From Leptospira kirschneri serovar Cynopteri str. 3522 CT (GTDB lineage: Bacteria > Spirochaetota > Leptospiria > Leptospirales > Leptospiraceae): DNA of 64,000 nucleotides. Below the pieces are notes generated by a model, which was given only the letters and a program-made list of their open reading frames with translations, was not told the origin of the DNA and did not search any database. The position numbers were made by a program, and so were the translations under genes. The stretch is from assembly GCF_000243695.2 (NCBI RefSeq), contig NZ_AHMN02000020.1:78001-142000 (forward strand), given 5' to 3'. The stretch's first letter is position 1, and the number at the start of each line of letters is the position of its first letter. Below are positions 13,014-24,886 of this stretch, one piece after another.

Positions 13014-13697
13014 ATGAATCCTAAAATTCTGGTGGCGGACGATGACGATCGTATTCGCAAGATGATACGAATCAGTTTGAACGCTTCTCATTACGAAGTG
13101 ATCGAGTCTGCCACGATTCAAGAAACGATACTCAAAGCCGCTAAAGATTCTCCGGATTTGATTTTATTGGACTTACAATTTCCGGATGGCAACGGAATTA
13201 CTGCATTGAGGGAGATACGATCTTGGAGTGAAACGCCGGTGATCGTATTGTCCGTTCTTTCTTCCGATCCAGAAAAAATTTCCTTGTTGGACGGAGGAGC
13301 CGATGACTATATTACAAAACCGTTTAGTATGGGAGAACTTCTGGCAAGAATTCGGGTCGCTCTTAGAAATAAGACTCAGGATCCAGGATCTCCTATTTTT
13401 GTATCCGGAAATTTATACGTAGATTTATCAAATAGAAACGTAAAAATATCTGGAACCACGGTGCATTTGACTCCGATCGAATATACATTTTTGACCTTAT
13501 TGATTCAACACGCAGGAAAGGTATTAACACAGGAACAGATCATACGTCACGTTTGGGGACCTTTTGCAAAAAACGAATCCGGATCTTTGAGAGTTCACGT
13601 AGCAAGTTTAAGAAAAAAAATAGAATTGGACCCATCCAGTCCGGAGTTGCTTTTGACAGAACCAGGAGTGGGTTATAGGCTTGCAATTCATTTATAA
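13014..13697 (+). CDS. kdpE: Response regulator KdpE
   Basis: KdpE is the OmpR/PhoB-type transcription factor that activates kdp after phosphorylation by KdpD. The 227-residue protein has a receiver domain with the acidic pair in VADDDD near the N-terminus, the phospho-acceptor aspartate 53 in LLDLQFPDG and the conserved lysine in ITKPFSMGEL. It is followed by a winged-helix domain with LTPIEYTFLTLL and the GVGYRL terminus. It is the last gene of kdpFABCDE. No clear terminator follows; the spacer downstream is repeat-derived. Confidence 0.96.
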   Translation: MNPKILVADDDDRIRKMIRISLNASHYEVIESATIQETILKAAKDSPDLILLDLQFPDGNGITALREIRSWSETPVIVLSVLSSDPEKISLLDGGADDYITKPFSMGELLARIRVALRNKTQDPGSPIFVSGNLYVDLSNRNVKISGTTVHLTPIEYTFLTLLIQHAGKVLTQEQIIRHVWGPFAKNESGSLRVHVASLRKKIELDPSSPELLLTEPGVGYRLAIHL

Positions 13698-13744
13698 TAT
13701 TCAGTTTATATCATGTAACATAAGTTAAGTAAAAATTACAAGAC

Positions 13745-13900
13745 GCTACTCGAAGTTATATAATAAATATCTGTTCGGAATTGTATAACAGAATACCCAA
13801 TCCAATATTTACGCTTTAATCGCTTTTACATTGAATGGCCCCAACTAAAACTCTATCACGAAATTTGTAGAACTCGATTTTATGGAGATCGGTAAATAAA
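13745..13900. repeat. Intergenic repeat, long version of a CTACTC...GAGATC family
   Basis: The stretch begins with GCTACTCGAAGTTATATAAT and ends with GATTTTATGGAGATCGGTAA. The same outer halves occur around 18727-18829 and, inverted, around 19810-19903. An inner part (TATAACAGAATAC then CGCTTTAATC) resembles 35320-35390. It fills most of the kdpE to lipase spacer. No coding potential is seen. The boundaries are approximate and judged by eye. Confidence 0.5.
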
Positions 13901-13955
13901 TATTAGTATATTAAAGTATTATTTTGTATAAAAGTATAAAGCAGTTTGTTGGAGT

Positions 13956-13975
13956 GCCGCACCCAAAGGTGCGGC
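13956..13975 (-). terminator. GC-rich hairpin downstream of the lipase-like gene
   Basis: GCCGCACC and GGTGCGGC form a perfect 8-bp stem with a four-base loop, 15 bases beyond the stop of the minus-strand gene at 13991. There is no T run after the stem on either strand, so intrinsic termination is uncertain; it may also be a repeat hairpin. Confidence 0.4.
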
Positions 13976-13990
13976 GGAGGCGTAAAGAAA

Positions 13991-15115
13991 TTAAAAAAGA
14001 GAAAGGAAAATAGACGGTTTAGAAAACGGAGAGTTATGAGTCGCTTCCGGATCCGAAATGGTGATCGCGTTCAAACCTTCTTGAAGATATTGAGCAAGAC
14101 CTTGTGTTTCCGACTGGCTGAAAAAAACGTCTTTGTCCATCCACACAACTTTCAGATTAAAACCGTTCCATATATTCTGTGTCACAAACATTCTAGGAAC
14201 GGCATTTGTAGTTTGGGCGGTATAATCTAGTCCGACAATGTTTGCGGCCGCTACATAGGGTTCTAGATCACTCATCGTTTTTAGTTGTTCGGTGGTAGGT
14301 GCTCCTGTGACCGGAACACCGTTTACGGCGTATTTCGTATTAATATAAAAGTCGTCTGGAGTTTTTACGAGCCAACCAAATTCGGCATAAGGCGGATCTG
14401 GAATACTACCTAAAATTTTTAATATTCTAAAATTCCAAACAAAACTTTTTGCAGAATTTGGATCACTCATAGGAGCGTTTCCGCCATACCAAGGTAAAGG
14501 AGAAGGAATATCGCTGCCGAGTAAGATCGTGTTTTCGATACCGAATGCACTTAAAAGGCCACCACCGTTTTTATGAAATAAACTTTGTATCGTTTGGATG
14601 ACTAACCCGCCTATACTATGACCGACGATAGTCTGGATTTTTTTACCTTCTGTGCTGGTCATTCTACCAAGTAAGGCGCGGAGAGCGTCTGCGTAATTTG
14701 TAACGCTCAACTGACTGTAGTTAGCTGGATATTCCGATGTTCCAGGAGCCATCGTACTACCTCCGTGACCGGGAAGATCCATGATATAAACACTTTGAGC
14801 TTTTCCCTTAAGGATCAATTCTTTTGCCAGAGGTTCAAAAAGAGAGCTGTTATCTCCGAAGCCGTGAACGAACAAAACCGATTTAGGGTTGAAAACGATC
14901 GGACCACCCGGATCTCTTACGTATCTGTAATGGACTACATTGATTGTATAATAGGTGGTTTTGAGGGAATAGAAATTACGACCTACTAAATCATAAGTAA
15001 GAATCTCTCTCGCATAAGAGGCGTTAATCGAACTTACGCCGAACAAAAAAAATAGGAAACATAGGGTGAGTCCCACTTTCCTAAATCGATTTCGAATACC
15101 CAATTGAATCTTCAT
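13991..15115 (-). CDS. Secreted alpha/beta hydrolase, lipase-like
   Basis: This 374-residue protein starts with a basic stretch and hydrophobic helix consistent with a signal peptide ending near INASYA, so it is probably exported. The hydrolase core shows VLFVHGFGDNSSLF (oxyanion region), the nucleophile elbow GHSIGG, and candidate acid and histidine residues near the C-terminus (DPEATHNSPF). The pattern fits a lipase or esterase; the substrate is unknown. AAGGAG lies about ten bases before the ATG and supports the start. It stands alone, convergent with kdpE and separated from it by repeat DNA. Confidence 0.75.
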   Translation of the reverse strand: MKIQLGIRNRFRKVGLTLCFLFFLFGVSSINASYAREILTYDLVGRNFYSLKTTYYTINVVHYRYVRDPGGPIVFNPKSVLFVHGFGDNSSLFEPLAKELILKGKAQSVYIMDLPGHGGSTMAPGTSEYPANYSQLSVTNYADALRALLGRMTSTEGKKIQTIVGHSIGGLVIQTIQSLFHKNGGGLLSAFGIENTILLGSDIPSPLPWYGGNAPMSDPNSAKSFVWNFRILKILGSIPDPPYAEFGWLVKTPDDFYINTKYAVNGVPVTGAPTTEQLKTMSDLEPYVAAANIVGLDYTAQTTNAVPRMFVTQNIWNGFNLKVVWMDKDVFFSQSETQGLAQYLQEGLNAITISDPEATHNSPFSKPSIFLSLF

Positions 15116-15119
15116 AAAT

Positions 15120-16108
15120 ATTTATCTCCTTGTTTGATCTAAGAAGAGAACTCTATCTCTATATAAGCTTTTTTGATTGTAATGAAGCGATACGGAGAGA
15201 TCATTTTTCGGATTATCTGTAAATCTAAAATTATGTTTTTTTGAAAATAAAATGGAATTCAATTGAAATTAAATTTAGTTTTGATCTAAATATCATGATT
15301 AAGGCATATATCTGATGGTTTATTGTAAATAATATTGGCACTTAAGTGCTAACAAATACATCTAAGTATTTAGATTAAGAAAACTTTTATAAGATCAATT
15401 TTAAACTAAGACTAGTTAGGTGAGATTATTTGATGTAAAATTCGATTTTTGTTTTTATAGAGGTGGATTGAATTACTGATTTAAAAATTAAGTTCGAAAT
15501 ATAGTTATAAATTTATGTCGTCTGTAGTTGCGACCTCGAGTAAGTATAAAAAGTTTTTATTTGAACACTAACAATTTGGTCTTTTTTCGCTTAATGAATG
15601 CTAGGTCTTTTTGTAATCTAAAAATGGTTTTGTTTTTTGGAGATCAGTATCTTTTTATTATAAATTCAAATTTTAAAGTAAAACTTTTATAAACTCGAAA
15701 GTATAATACTAGTTTGATACAAGTCCCAATGTAAAAAGTATTTCACCTTAAGTATGTTAGTTGAGTGATTGGTTCTATTTTTACGAATTATAGTGTTTAA
15801 AAAAGAGTTTTGCTACAGTGGGAATTTTGTATTTATCAAGGACTTTCGGTTGTTCTGTTACCTAGTTTTCCTACTTAAGAGCTTAATCAAATTGTAATAG
15901 AGTGTTTAAAATTTTGTGATTCACTTCAAAAATTTAAGATATTCTAACTTAATTCTGTAGAAATCGGCATGAACACAAAATTCGATTTGGAAAAAACGTT
16001 CGGTAAAATTGAAAAGGATGAAGGTTTGGAGAAATTCTGCATGTCATAATTTAGGCATTTAAGTTTAAAATTCATTTGAGTTGACTCGAAAAACGTTACA
16101 TTCTAAAA
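15120..16108. other. About 1 kb of AT-rich DNA without a convincing gene
   Basis: The stretch is strongly AT-rich with frequent stops in all frames. It contains the palindrome GCACTTAAGTGC near 15340 and a GGAGATCAGTA fragment near 15640 that resembles the end of the CTACTC...GAGATC repeat. A 26-codon frame at 15969-16049, lying 77 bases before the EAL gene, is too short and lacks a clear ribosome binding site, so it is not called. It is probably decayed intergenic DNA. Confidence 0.4.
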
Positions 16109-16126
16109 TTGAAAAAGGAGGTTCAT

Positions 16127-17020
16127 GTGAAAGAAATTTTTGATTTACCACCTAACGCTGATTTATGGTCTTCAAAATCAGCTTCGACAACCGATACACA
16201 AACTCTTTTCCCGTTTAATGAAAAATATGAAATGGCTTTAGAAATACTAACTGAATTCGAAAACTTGTCTATAGTTGATTCTTCGAACTTGAAAACTTCA
16301 TCCACACAAAGTTATGATGGAGAAATTCTTACACAACTGACTGAAATTCTAAAAACCGGAAGCTTTCATACGGAGTATCAACCGATTTTATCTTTGGAAA
16401 CGGGAAAAATTTATGCATATGAGGCCCTAGCCAGATTCCGTATCAAAGGGGAAAATATTTGTCCGGAGTTTATATTTAACGAACTTCATCAAGATCCGGA
16501 TCTATTTTTTGAATTTGAAAAAGAATTGAAACGATTTCAGATTCGAAATCGCCCGCGGGACAAACATTTATTTTTGAATTTGGATCCACACGTCTGTAAA
16601 AACCGTTCACAGGCCGCCGAATGGCGAAAACTTTTAAGTAAGAAAAAAGATATAGTCTGTGAAATTATTGAGAATACTGATTCTACTTTAATCGAAAATA
16701 CTCGATTTTGTTTGGATGTTTTAAGGCGAGAAAACGTTCCAATTGCTCTTGACGACGTAGGTGGAGATCAAAACCTTTTTTGTTTTAATTTTTTAGAATA
16801 TTCTAAATTTATTAAATTTGATAAATGTTGGCTGCGACTTTTTAAAACCAAACCATCTTATAAAAATATCGCGTGGGGTTTCTTAGACTTTGCAAAAGAA
16901 TCGAATATGTTATGTATATTAGAAGGAATCGAAACCTCCGAGGATTTTTTGATGGCCGCAGAAATGGGATTTCCTTTGGCACAAGGGTATTTATTTCAAT
17001 CTAGGAACGTTTTAGTTTAA
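16127..17020 (+). CDS. Stand-alone EAL domain protein, probable cyclic di-GMP phosphodiesterase
   Basis: The frame can begin at TTG 16109, but AAGGAGG at 16115-16121 lies five bases before GTG 16127, so the GTG start is preferred (297 residues). After about 70 residues of unassigned N-terminus comes an EAL domain. Catalytic positions are present: EALARF (E about 99), LFLNLDPH, the CEIIENT glutamates, ALDDVGG in place of DDFG, FIKFDK, EGIE and the terminal QGYLF. These residues bind metal and substrate in active phosphodiesterases that linearise cyclic di-GMP, so activity is likely. No GGDEF or membrane segment is attached; any sensing part would be the short N-terminus. Both neighbouring spacers are repeat-rich and the gene seems monocistronic. 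Confidence 0.85.
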   Translation: MKEIFDLPPNADLWSSKSASTTDTQTLFPFNEKYEMALEILTEFENLSIVDSSNLKTSSTQSYDGEILTQLTEILKTGSFHTEYQPILSLETGKIYAYEALARFRIKGENICPEFIFNELHQDPDLFFEFEKELKRFQIRNRPRDKHLFLNLDPHVCKNRSQAAEWRKLLSKKKDIVCEIIENTDSTLIENTRFCLDVLRRENVPIALDDVGGDQNLFCFNFLEYSKFIKFDKCWLRLFKTKPSYKNIAWGFLDFAKESNMLCILEGIETSEDFLMAAEMGFPLAQGYLFQSRNVLV

Positions 17021-17158
17021 AATTTCGTTTTTGGTCAGATGTTATGAATGTTTAATGTTACCGCCTTCTGTAACACAATTTTACTCGGTACTGTATATTT
17101 AAAAAGTAAAATATTTTAATATAAGGATCGAATATACGTGTATGGAAAAAGTCTATAT

Positions 17159-17260
17159 TAGAGTTGTTGAAAAATTAATTCTTGATCTGTTTGTATTGGA
17201 TTGAATGGACAATTGAAGCAATTTTACGAATTTTCACTATGGAATTTTTCAACAACTCTA
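17159..17260. repeat. 102-bp MITE-like element, copy A
   Basis: The ends TAGAGTTGTTGAAAAAT and its reverse complement bracket a short AT-rich interior. Near-identical copies lie at 44095-44196 (inverted) and 58987-59088, and a divergent one at 37106-37208. Size, inverted ends and lack of a coding frame fit a non-autonomous transposon. The rest of the 17021-17452 spacer shows no gene. Confidence 0.8.
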
Positions 17261-17452
17261 ATATAAAATTAAAGTTTCCAATAAAAAATTGAATCTGGAA
17301 ACCACTATCAGAGTTCAATGGCAAAAAGTCTGTTCAAAAAAACTATGAAAGGTGTAGTTTGTGGGCTACTATATTTTAAAAACGGACTTTTGGGAATTCT
17401 ATTTTATATTTTTCTAAAGTGTAGAAATTGTTACTCTGCTGAAATCGAGAAT

Positions 17453-18445
17453 TCAAACTGACTTTTCCATTCTCCAGCAAAAATGGATCTTTTCGTTTTT
17501 AAAATCTTCCGGGATCGTAAACTTTGAAATATCTTTCAAGTTGTCCCATAAAATGGATTGTTTAGAAAATTCAAATTTTCTAAAGTTTGTAGAAAAAAAC
17601 AAAACTGCGCCTGGAAGCGCAAAATCTCGATAGAGTGTATTTAGAATTTCGACGTGATCTTTTTGTATATCAAAAATATCAGTCATTTTTTTGCTGTTAG
17701 AAAAAGTAGGTGGATCAACTACGATCAGATCATATTTTTCTCGATCCGGATTTTTTCTTTCATGACGAAGCCATTCCATTACGTCCGCTCTAAGTACACA
17801 ATGTTTTGTAAGTGAAAAACCGTTTAGTTTCAAATTTTCTTCGGCCCAGTCGGAATAGGTGTTGGAAAGATCTACGCTTAGGCTTTTTACGGCTCCGCCT
17901 GACGCTGCGTAGACGGTAAACGATCCGGTATAAGAAAAAAGATTTAGAAATTTTTTTCCCTTGGATTCCTTACGAACAAAATCTCTAGTGATTCGATGAT
18001 CTAAAAACAGCCCTGTATCCACATAGTCTGATAAGTTCACATAAAATCTAAGACCATTCTCTCCTATCTCGAATAGTTCAGATTGTTCGGATTGTTTTTC
18101 GTATTGTTCCTTACCTTTTTTAGGTTCTCTTTTTTTCCAAAAGACTTGATTTGGATCGATAGAGAGGGTTTCGCAGACGATTCTATTGATTTCTTCGTTC
18201 TCTTTTATTCTATCTTCATCTGAAATTTCGTAATTGTTTTTATATACAGAGATATGACAGAGAGGACCATAAAGATCCACGCAGACAGGGACCTGAGGTA
18301 TATCACGGTCGTAGATTCGAAAACATTCTATGTTTCTTTTACGAGCCCATTTTTTCCAGTGTTTAGCCATTCTGGTTATACGATTTCGAAACATCACCAT
18401 AGGATTTCCAAAATCGTTAAGCGAATTGGATCGTTTTTCCGACAT
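17453..18445 (-). CDS. SAM-dependent methyltransferase related to RlmK (23S rRNA guanine-N7)
   Basis: The 330-residue protein matches the C-terminal half of RlmL/RlmK enzymes. The N-terminal part has RNRITRMAKHWKKWARKR and the phrase FRIYDRDIPQVPVCVDLY, as in the RlmK PUA-like region. Then comes the Rossmann methyltransferase with motif I LNLFSYTGSFTVYAA, the acidic motif II (SVDLS) and the catalytic VVDPPTFSNSKKM. In E. coli RlmK methylates G2069 of 23S rRNA; here it stands alone, as in many non-enteric bacteria. The exact target base is inferred from family. The gene is monocistronic, with repeats on the upstream side. Confidence 0.82.
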   Translation of the reverse strand: MSEKRSNSLNDFGNPMVMFRNRITRMAKHWKKWARKRNIECFRIYDRDIPQVPVCVDLYGPLCHISVYKNNYEISDEDRIKENEEINRIVCETLSIDPNQVFWKKREPKKGKEQYEKQSEQSELFEIGENGLRFYVNLSDYVDTGLFLDHRITRDFVRKESKGKKFLNLFSYTGSFTVYAASGGAVKSLSVDLSNTYSDWAEENLKLNGFSLTKHCVLRADVMEWLRHERKNPDREKYDLIVVDPPTFSNSKKMTDIFDIQKDHVEILNTLYRDFALPGAVLFFSTNFRKFEFSKQSILWDNLKDISKFTIPEDFKNEKIHFCWRMEKSV

Positions 18446-18726
18446 GAAACCAGAATTAAAAAATCTATTTTAAAATCCAATCAGAACAGAGAATCAAATT
18501 TCGTAAAAAGACTGGTAAATTTACAATCATAAACTACGGTTGCGAGGCCACTGGGATTTTATTAAGAAATAAAAATAAAAACTAAAAAATACGCGCACTG
18601 TTGCATCTATAAAAAATTGGAAAACGAAACTTAAACGAAGAGGATTTGGCCGGTTTTTTTACGTAAAAACTTTGCGGTATAATTTTTTTTGCGAAAAAAT
18701 TGTATGTCGTCTTCTCTAAAGAGAAT

Positions 18727-18829
18727 GTACTACTCATCACTATGTAATAAAGTATCTAATATTTTGCATGGAATCAGTGTTTTGTGATAAAATTAAAGGT
18801 ACTCAATTTTATAGAGATCAGTAATTTAG
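18727..18829. repeat. Intergenic repeat of the CTACTC...GAGATC family, left of the hydrolase gene
   Basis: About 100 bases running from GTACTACTCATCACTATG to AATTTTATAGAGATCAGTAA. An inverted, diverged copy lies at 19810-19903 on the other side of the hydrolase gene, and a longer relative at 13745-13900. The remaining 18446-18726 part of the spacer holds nothing recognisable. Confidence 0.55.
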
Positions 18830-18901
18830 GTTCATATTACTGACATTTGTAGTTTAAGTATTTTGAATTTTTAGTTTAAAGTGACAATAGGAGTCGAAAG
18901 T

Positions 18902-19789
18902 TTGAAATATACATATCTAGAAAATCAAAAAGTGAAACTATTTCTTTCTTATTCGGAAACGGATTCTAAGAATGTGATTTTATTTGTTCATGGATATCCG
19001 GATACACATAAAACTTGGGATTTACAGGTTAATGTTTTAAAGGAAAAATTTACGTTAGGTGCAATTGATCTAAGGGGATCTGGGAGATCTTCCAAACCTT
19101 CAGAACAATCTGAATATAATTATACGATGATTCTTTCCGATTTATCGGAGGCGATCCGTTTTCTTTCCAAAGGTAAAAAAGTACATTTGGTAGGTCACGA
19201 CTGGGGAGCCGCTCTCGGTTGGTTATTTATTAGTGATTTTGAATATTCAAAATGTGTAAGTTCTTTTACTGCGATTTCCGGTCCTCATCCTTGGCTTGCT
19301 GGAAAACGGATTATCGACGATTTTTTTAGTTTTGATCTAGGTAACTGGAGTAAGGTGATCGACCAGGGGTTTCGTTCCTGGTATATATGGTTTTTTCAAA
19401 TTCCTGTATTGCCGGAACTCATTTGGCAAAACTTTGGCGAATCTATTTACGAATGGATCATGGATTGGGGTGGGGTTCCTAAAAAGGATTCTTTGAGGAA
19501 GGTGAGCAAAAATGATATTTATAACTCTGCCATCGTTCCCATTAACCTGTTCCGAGAATTATTGTTTGGTAAAACGGTCATTTCGTCTCCTTCTCATATT
19601 AAAGTTCCGGTGCAGTTGATTGTTCCTCAAAAAGATTTTATCGTTTTGCCAGAGGTTTACGAAAACTCTTATGATTATGTTGAAAAATTAGAAATTCATA
19701 AAATATCTTCTAACCATTGGGTTCACAGAGAACAACCGGATTTAGTGACTGAACTTATTGAAAAGTTTATTTTTAAATATTCCACCTAA
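18902..19789 (+). CDS. Alpha/beta hydrolase, epoxide-hydrolase or haloalkane-dehalogenase-like
   Basis: The frame opens at GTG 18881, but ATAGGAG at 18887-18893 places TTG 18902 at a good distance, giving about 295 residues without a signal peptide, so it is probably cytoplasmic. The fold is shown by LFVHGYPDTHKTWD (HGxP motif), DLRGSGRSSKP and the nucleophile elbow GHDWGAA, where an aspartate replaces serine as in epoxide hydrolases. The catalytic histidine is likely in SSNHWVHREQPD near the end. The substrate is unknown. The gene is flanked on both sides by inverted copies of a 100-bp repeat, which suggests it could have been moved as a unit. Confidence 0.78.
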   Translation: MKYTYLENQKVKLFLSYSETDSKNVILFVHGYPDTHKTWDLQVNVLKEKFTLGAIDLRGSGRSSKPSEQSEYNYTMILSDLSEAIRFLSKGKKVHLVGHDWGAALGWLFISDFEYSKCVSSFTAISGPHPWLAGKRIIDDFFSFDLGNWSKVIDQGFRSWYIWFFQIPVLPELIWQNFGESIYEWIMDWGGVPKKDSLRKVSKNDIYNSAIVPINLFRELLFGKTVISSPSHIKVPVQLIVPQKDFIVLPEVYENSYDYVEKLEIHKISSNHWVHREQPDLVTELIEKFIFKYST

Positions 19790-19809
19790 CCGTTATTATA
19801 CTATAATTT

Positions 19810-19903
19810 CTTATGATCTCTGTAAAATTAAGTGAGTTTCATTTTACACAAAATAGTGTTTCAGTATAAAATATAGGATACTTTATTTTGTCCTGAGTAG
19901 TAA
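19810..19903. repeat. Intergenic repeat of the CTACTC...GAGATC family, right of the hydrolase gene (inverted)
   Basis: It reads TTATGATCTCTGTAAAATTA at the left and CCTGAGTAGTAAG at the right, the reverse complement of the 18727-18829 repeat with scattered differences. The two copies form an inverted pair around the hydrolase. Confidence 0.5.
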
Positions 19904-19999
19904 GAGTTATAATAAGTCACCTTGAACTTGTGCGGAATTATCACTTAAAAGCGGAATTTTTTGATAATCTATTATGTGATTCTCAGTAGTAATCCTTAT

Positions 20000-20174
<175 letters not shown>

Positions 20175-20175
20175 A

Positions 20176-20312
20176 TTTAACATAAGTTCGATGTAAGAAA
20201 ATGAGAAAGAATTTTTTAAAAGTGGTAGTTCCCACATTTTAGTATTTACGGCAACTTCAAGTTTTTGTGAGAGTTCCCACATTAATTTTTTTTACACCGA
20301 ACTTATGTTATA
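20176..20312. repeat. Inverted-end intergenic element with GGGAACT-type motifs (type I)
   Basis: It is bounded by TAACATAAGTTCGATGTAAG and the inverted TTACACCGAACTTATGTTA. It holds two motifs, GTGGTAGTTCCCACAT and GTGAGAGTTCCCACAT. It lies directly next to the type II element, and together they fill the spacer before the lruA terminator. Confidence 0.65.
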
Positions 20313-20416
20313 TGAGTCACCTTGAGTGTTACATGCAAAATAACCATTTCTCTTAGAAATAGAAATTAATTATCCAGTTTTCAGTATCTCGTTGAACGTT
20401 TTTATTTTTGAAAATA

Positions 20417-20448
20417 AAAAAGGCCCGGTGTTTTTTACCGAGCCTTTT
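20417..20448 (-). terminator. Intrinsic terminator of the lptE-fur-tgt-STAS-lruA run
   Basis: On the minus strand AAAGGCTCGG pairs with CCGGGCCTTT around a loop of about eight bases and is followed by a T run. It sits about 25 bases after the lruA stop. Stem strength and T tract make this the clearest terminator in the window. Confidence 0.88.
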
Positions 20449-20473
20449 AGGATCAATTTCAGCTAACTAACGT

Positions 20474-22140
<1,667 letters not shown>

Positions 22141-22185
22141 TGGCACCAGATTTTAGAAAAGGTAGGATAAAATTAAAATTCCGAT

Positions 22186-22525
<340 letters not shown>

Positions 22526-22569
22526 AATCAGCAACTCCTTTCTATTTCTTTCCAGCCAGCTCTACTAAA

Positions 22570-23712
<1,143 letters not shown>

Positions 23713-23716
<4 letters not shown>

Positions 23717-24195
23717 TTACTAGAAGAATGTTCGTTGCAAGTTCCGTAAATGTTCAAGCTATGACCGGTGATTTTAAAACCGTTTTCTCTGGCCGCTTGT
23801 TCTTGAAGTTGTTCTATTCTTTCGTCTAAAAATTCCACGATTTTTCCGCAGACTGTGCAGATGATATGATCGTGATGCTTGTGTCCTATTATATGTTCGT
23901 AATATTTGTAATCCTTTCCAAAATTATGTTCTTGTAATAGACCTGCTGAAACCATTATGGAAAGTATCCTATAAATTGTGGCTTTGGAAATTTGATCTCT
24001 TTGATCCTTAAACTCTTCTAAAAGCCCTTCCGCGGTAAAATGATTGTGAAGGGAAAAAATTCTTTCGGCTACTAACATTCTCTGATTGGTAATTTTTAAG
24101 CCTTCTTTTTGTAAATATTCAGAAAATGTCTGCATTTCCATACGGACTGCTGGTTCCGTTTTATTTAGAATGGCTTCTTGTTTTTCTCGATTCAT
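23713..24195 (-). CDS. Fur-family metal- or peroxide-responsive regulator
   Basis: The 160-residue protein has an N-terminal winged helix ([15 protein letters not shown] and [13 protein letters not shown]) and a C-terminal metal and dimer domain with [19 protein letters not shown]. The first structural zinc pair CTVC is present, but the second pair is reduced to one cysteine in YGTCNEH, so the structural site may use other ligands or be absent. Whether it responds to iron, peroxide or another metal (Fur, PerR, Zur) cannot be told from sequence. It sits 30 bases after the LptE-like gene and overlaps tgt by 4 bases. Confidence 0.9.
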
Positions 24196-24222
24196 GTTAG
24201 ATCACCAAAGGACGAGTCAAGA

Positions 24223-24786
<564 letters not shown>

Positions 24787-24886
24787 AGTTGGAAAGGTCC
24801 TTTGTGGTCGTACCTCCGTGCAAGGAGTTTTTTCGATTCCCTTTTCAGCTTTACAAATTTCATTTTTTGGTCCATTTTTTCGGAAG

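Noticed and set aside
13956..13975. Strong intrinsic terminator for kdpE
   Set aside because: The hairpin is 260 bases from kdpE and has no T run; it is kept only as a weak terminator for the lipase gene.
15969..16049. 26-codon frame upstream of the EAL gene
   Set aside because: Too short, with no clear ribosome binding site or family; it may be a decayed fragment.
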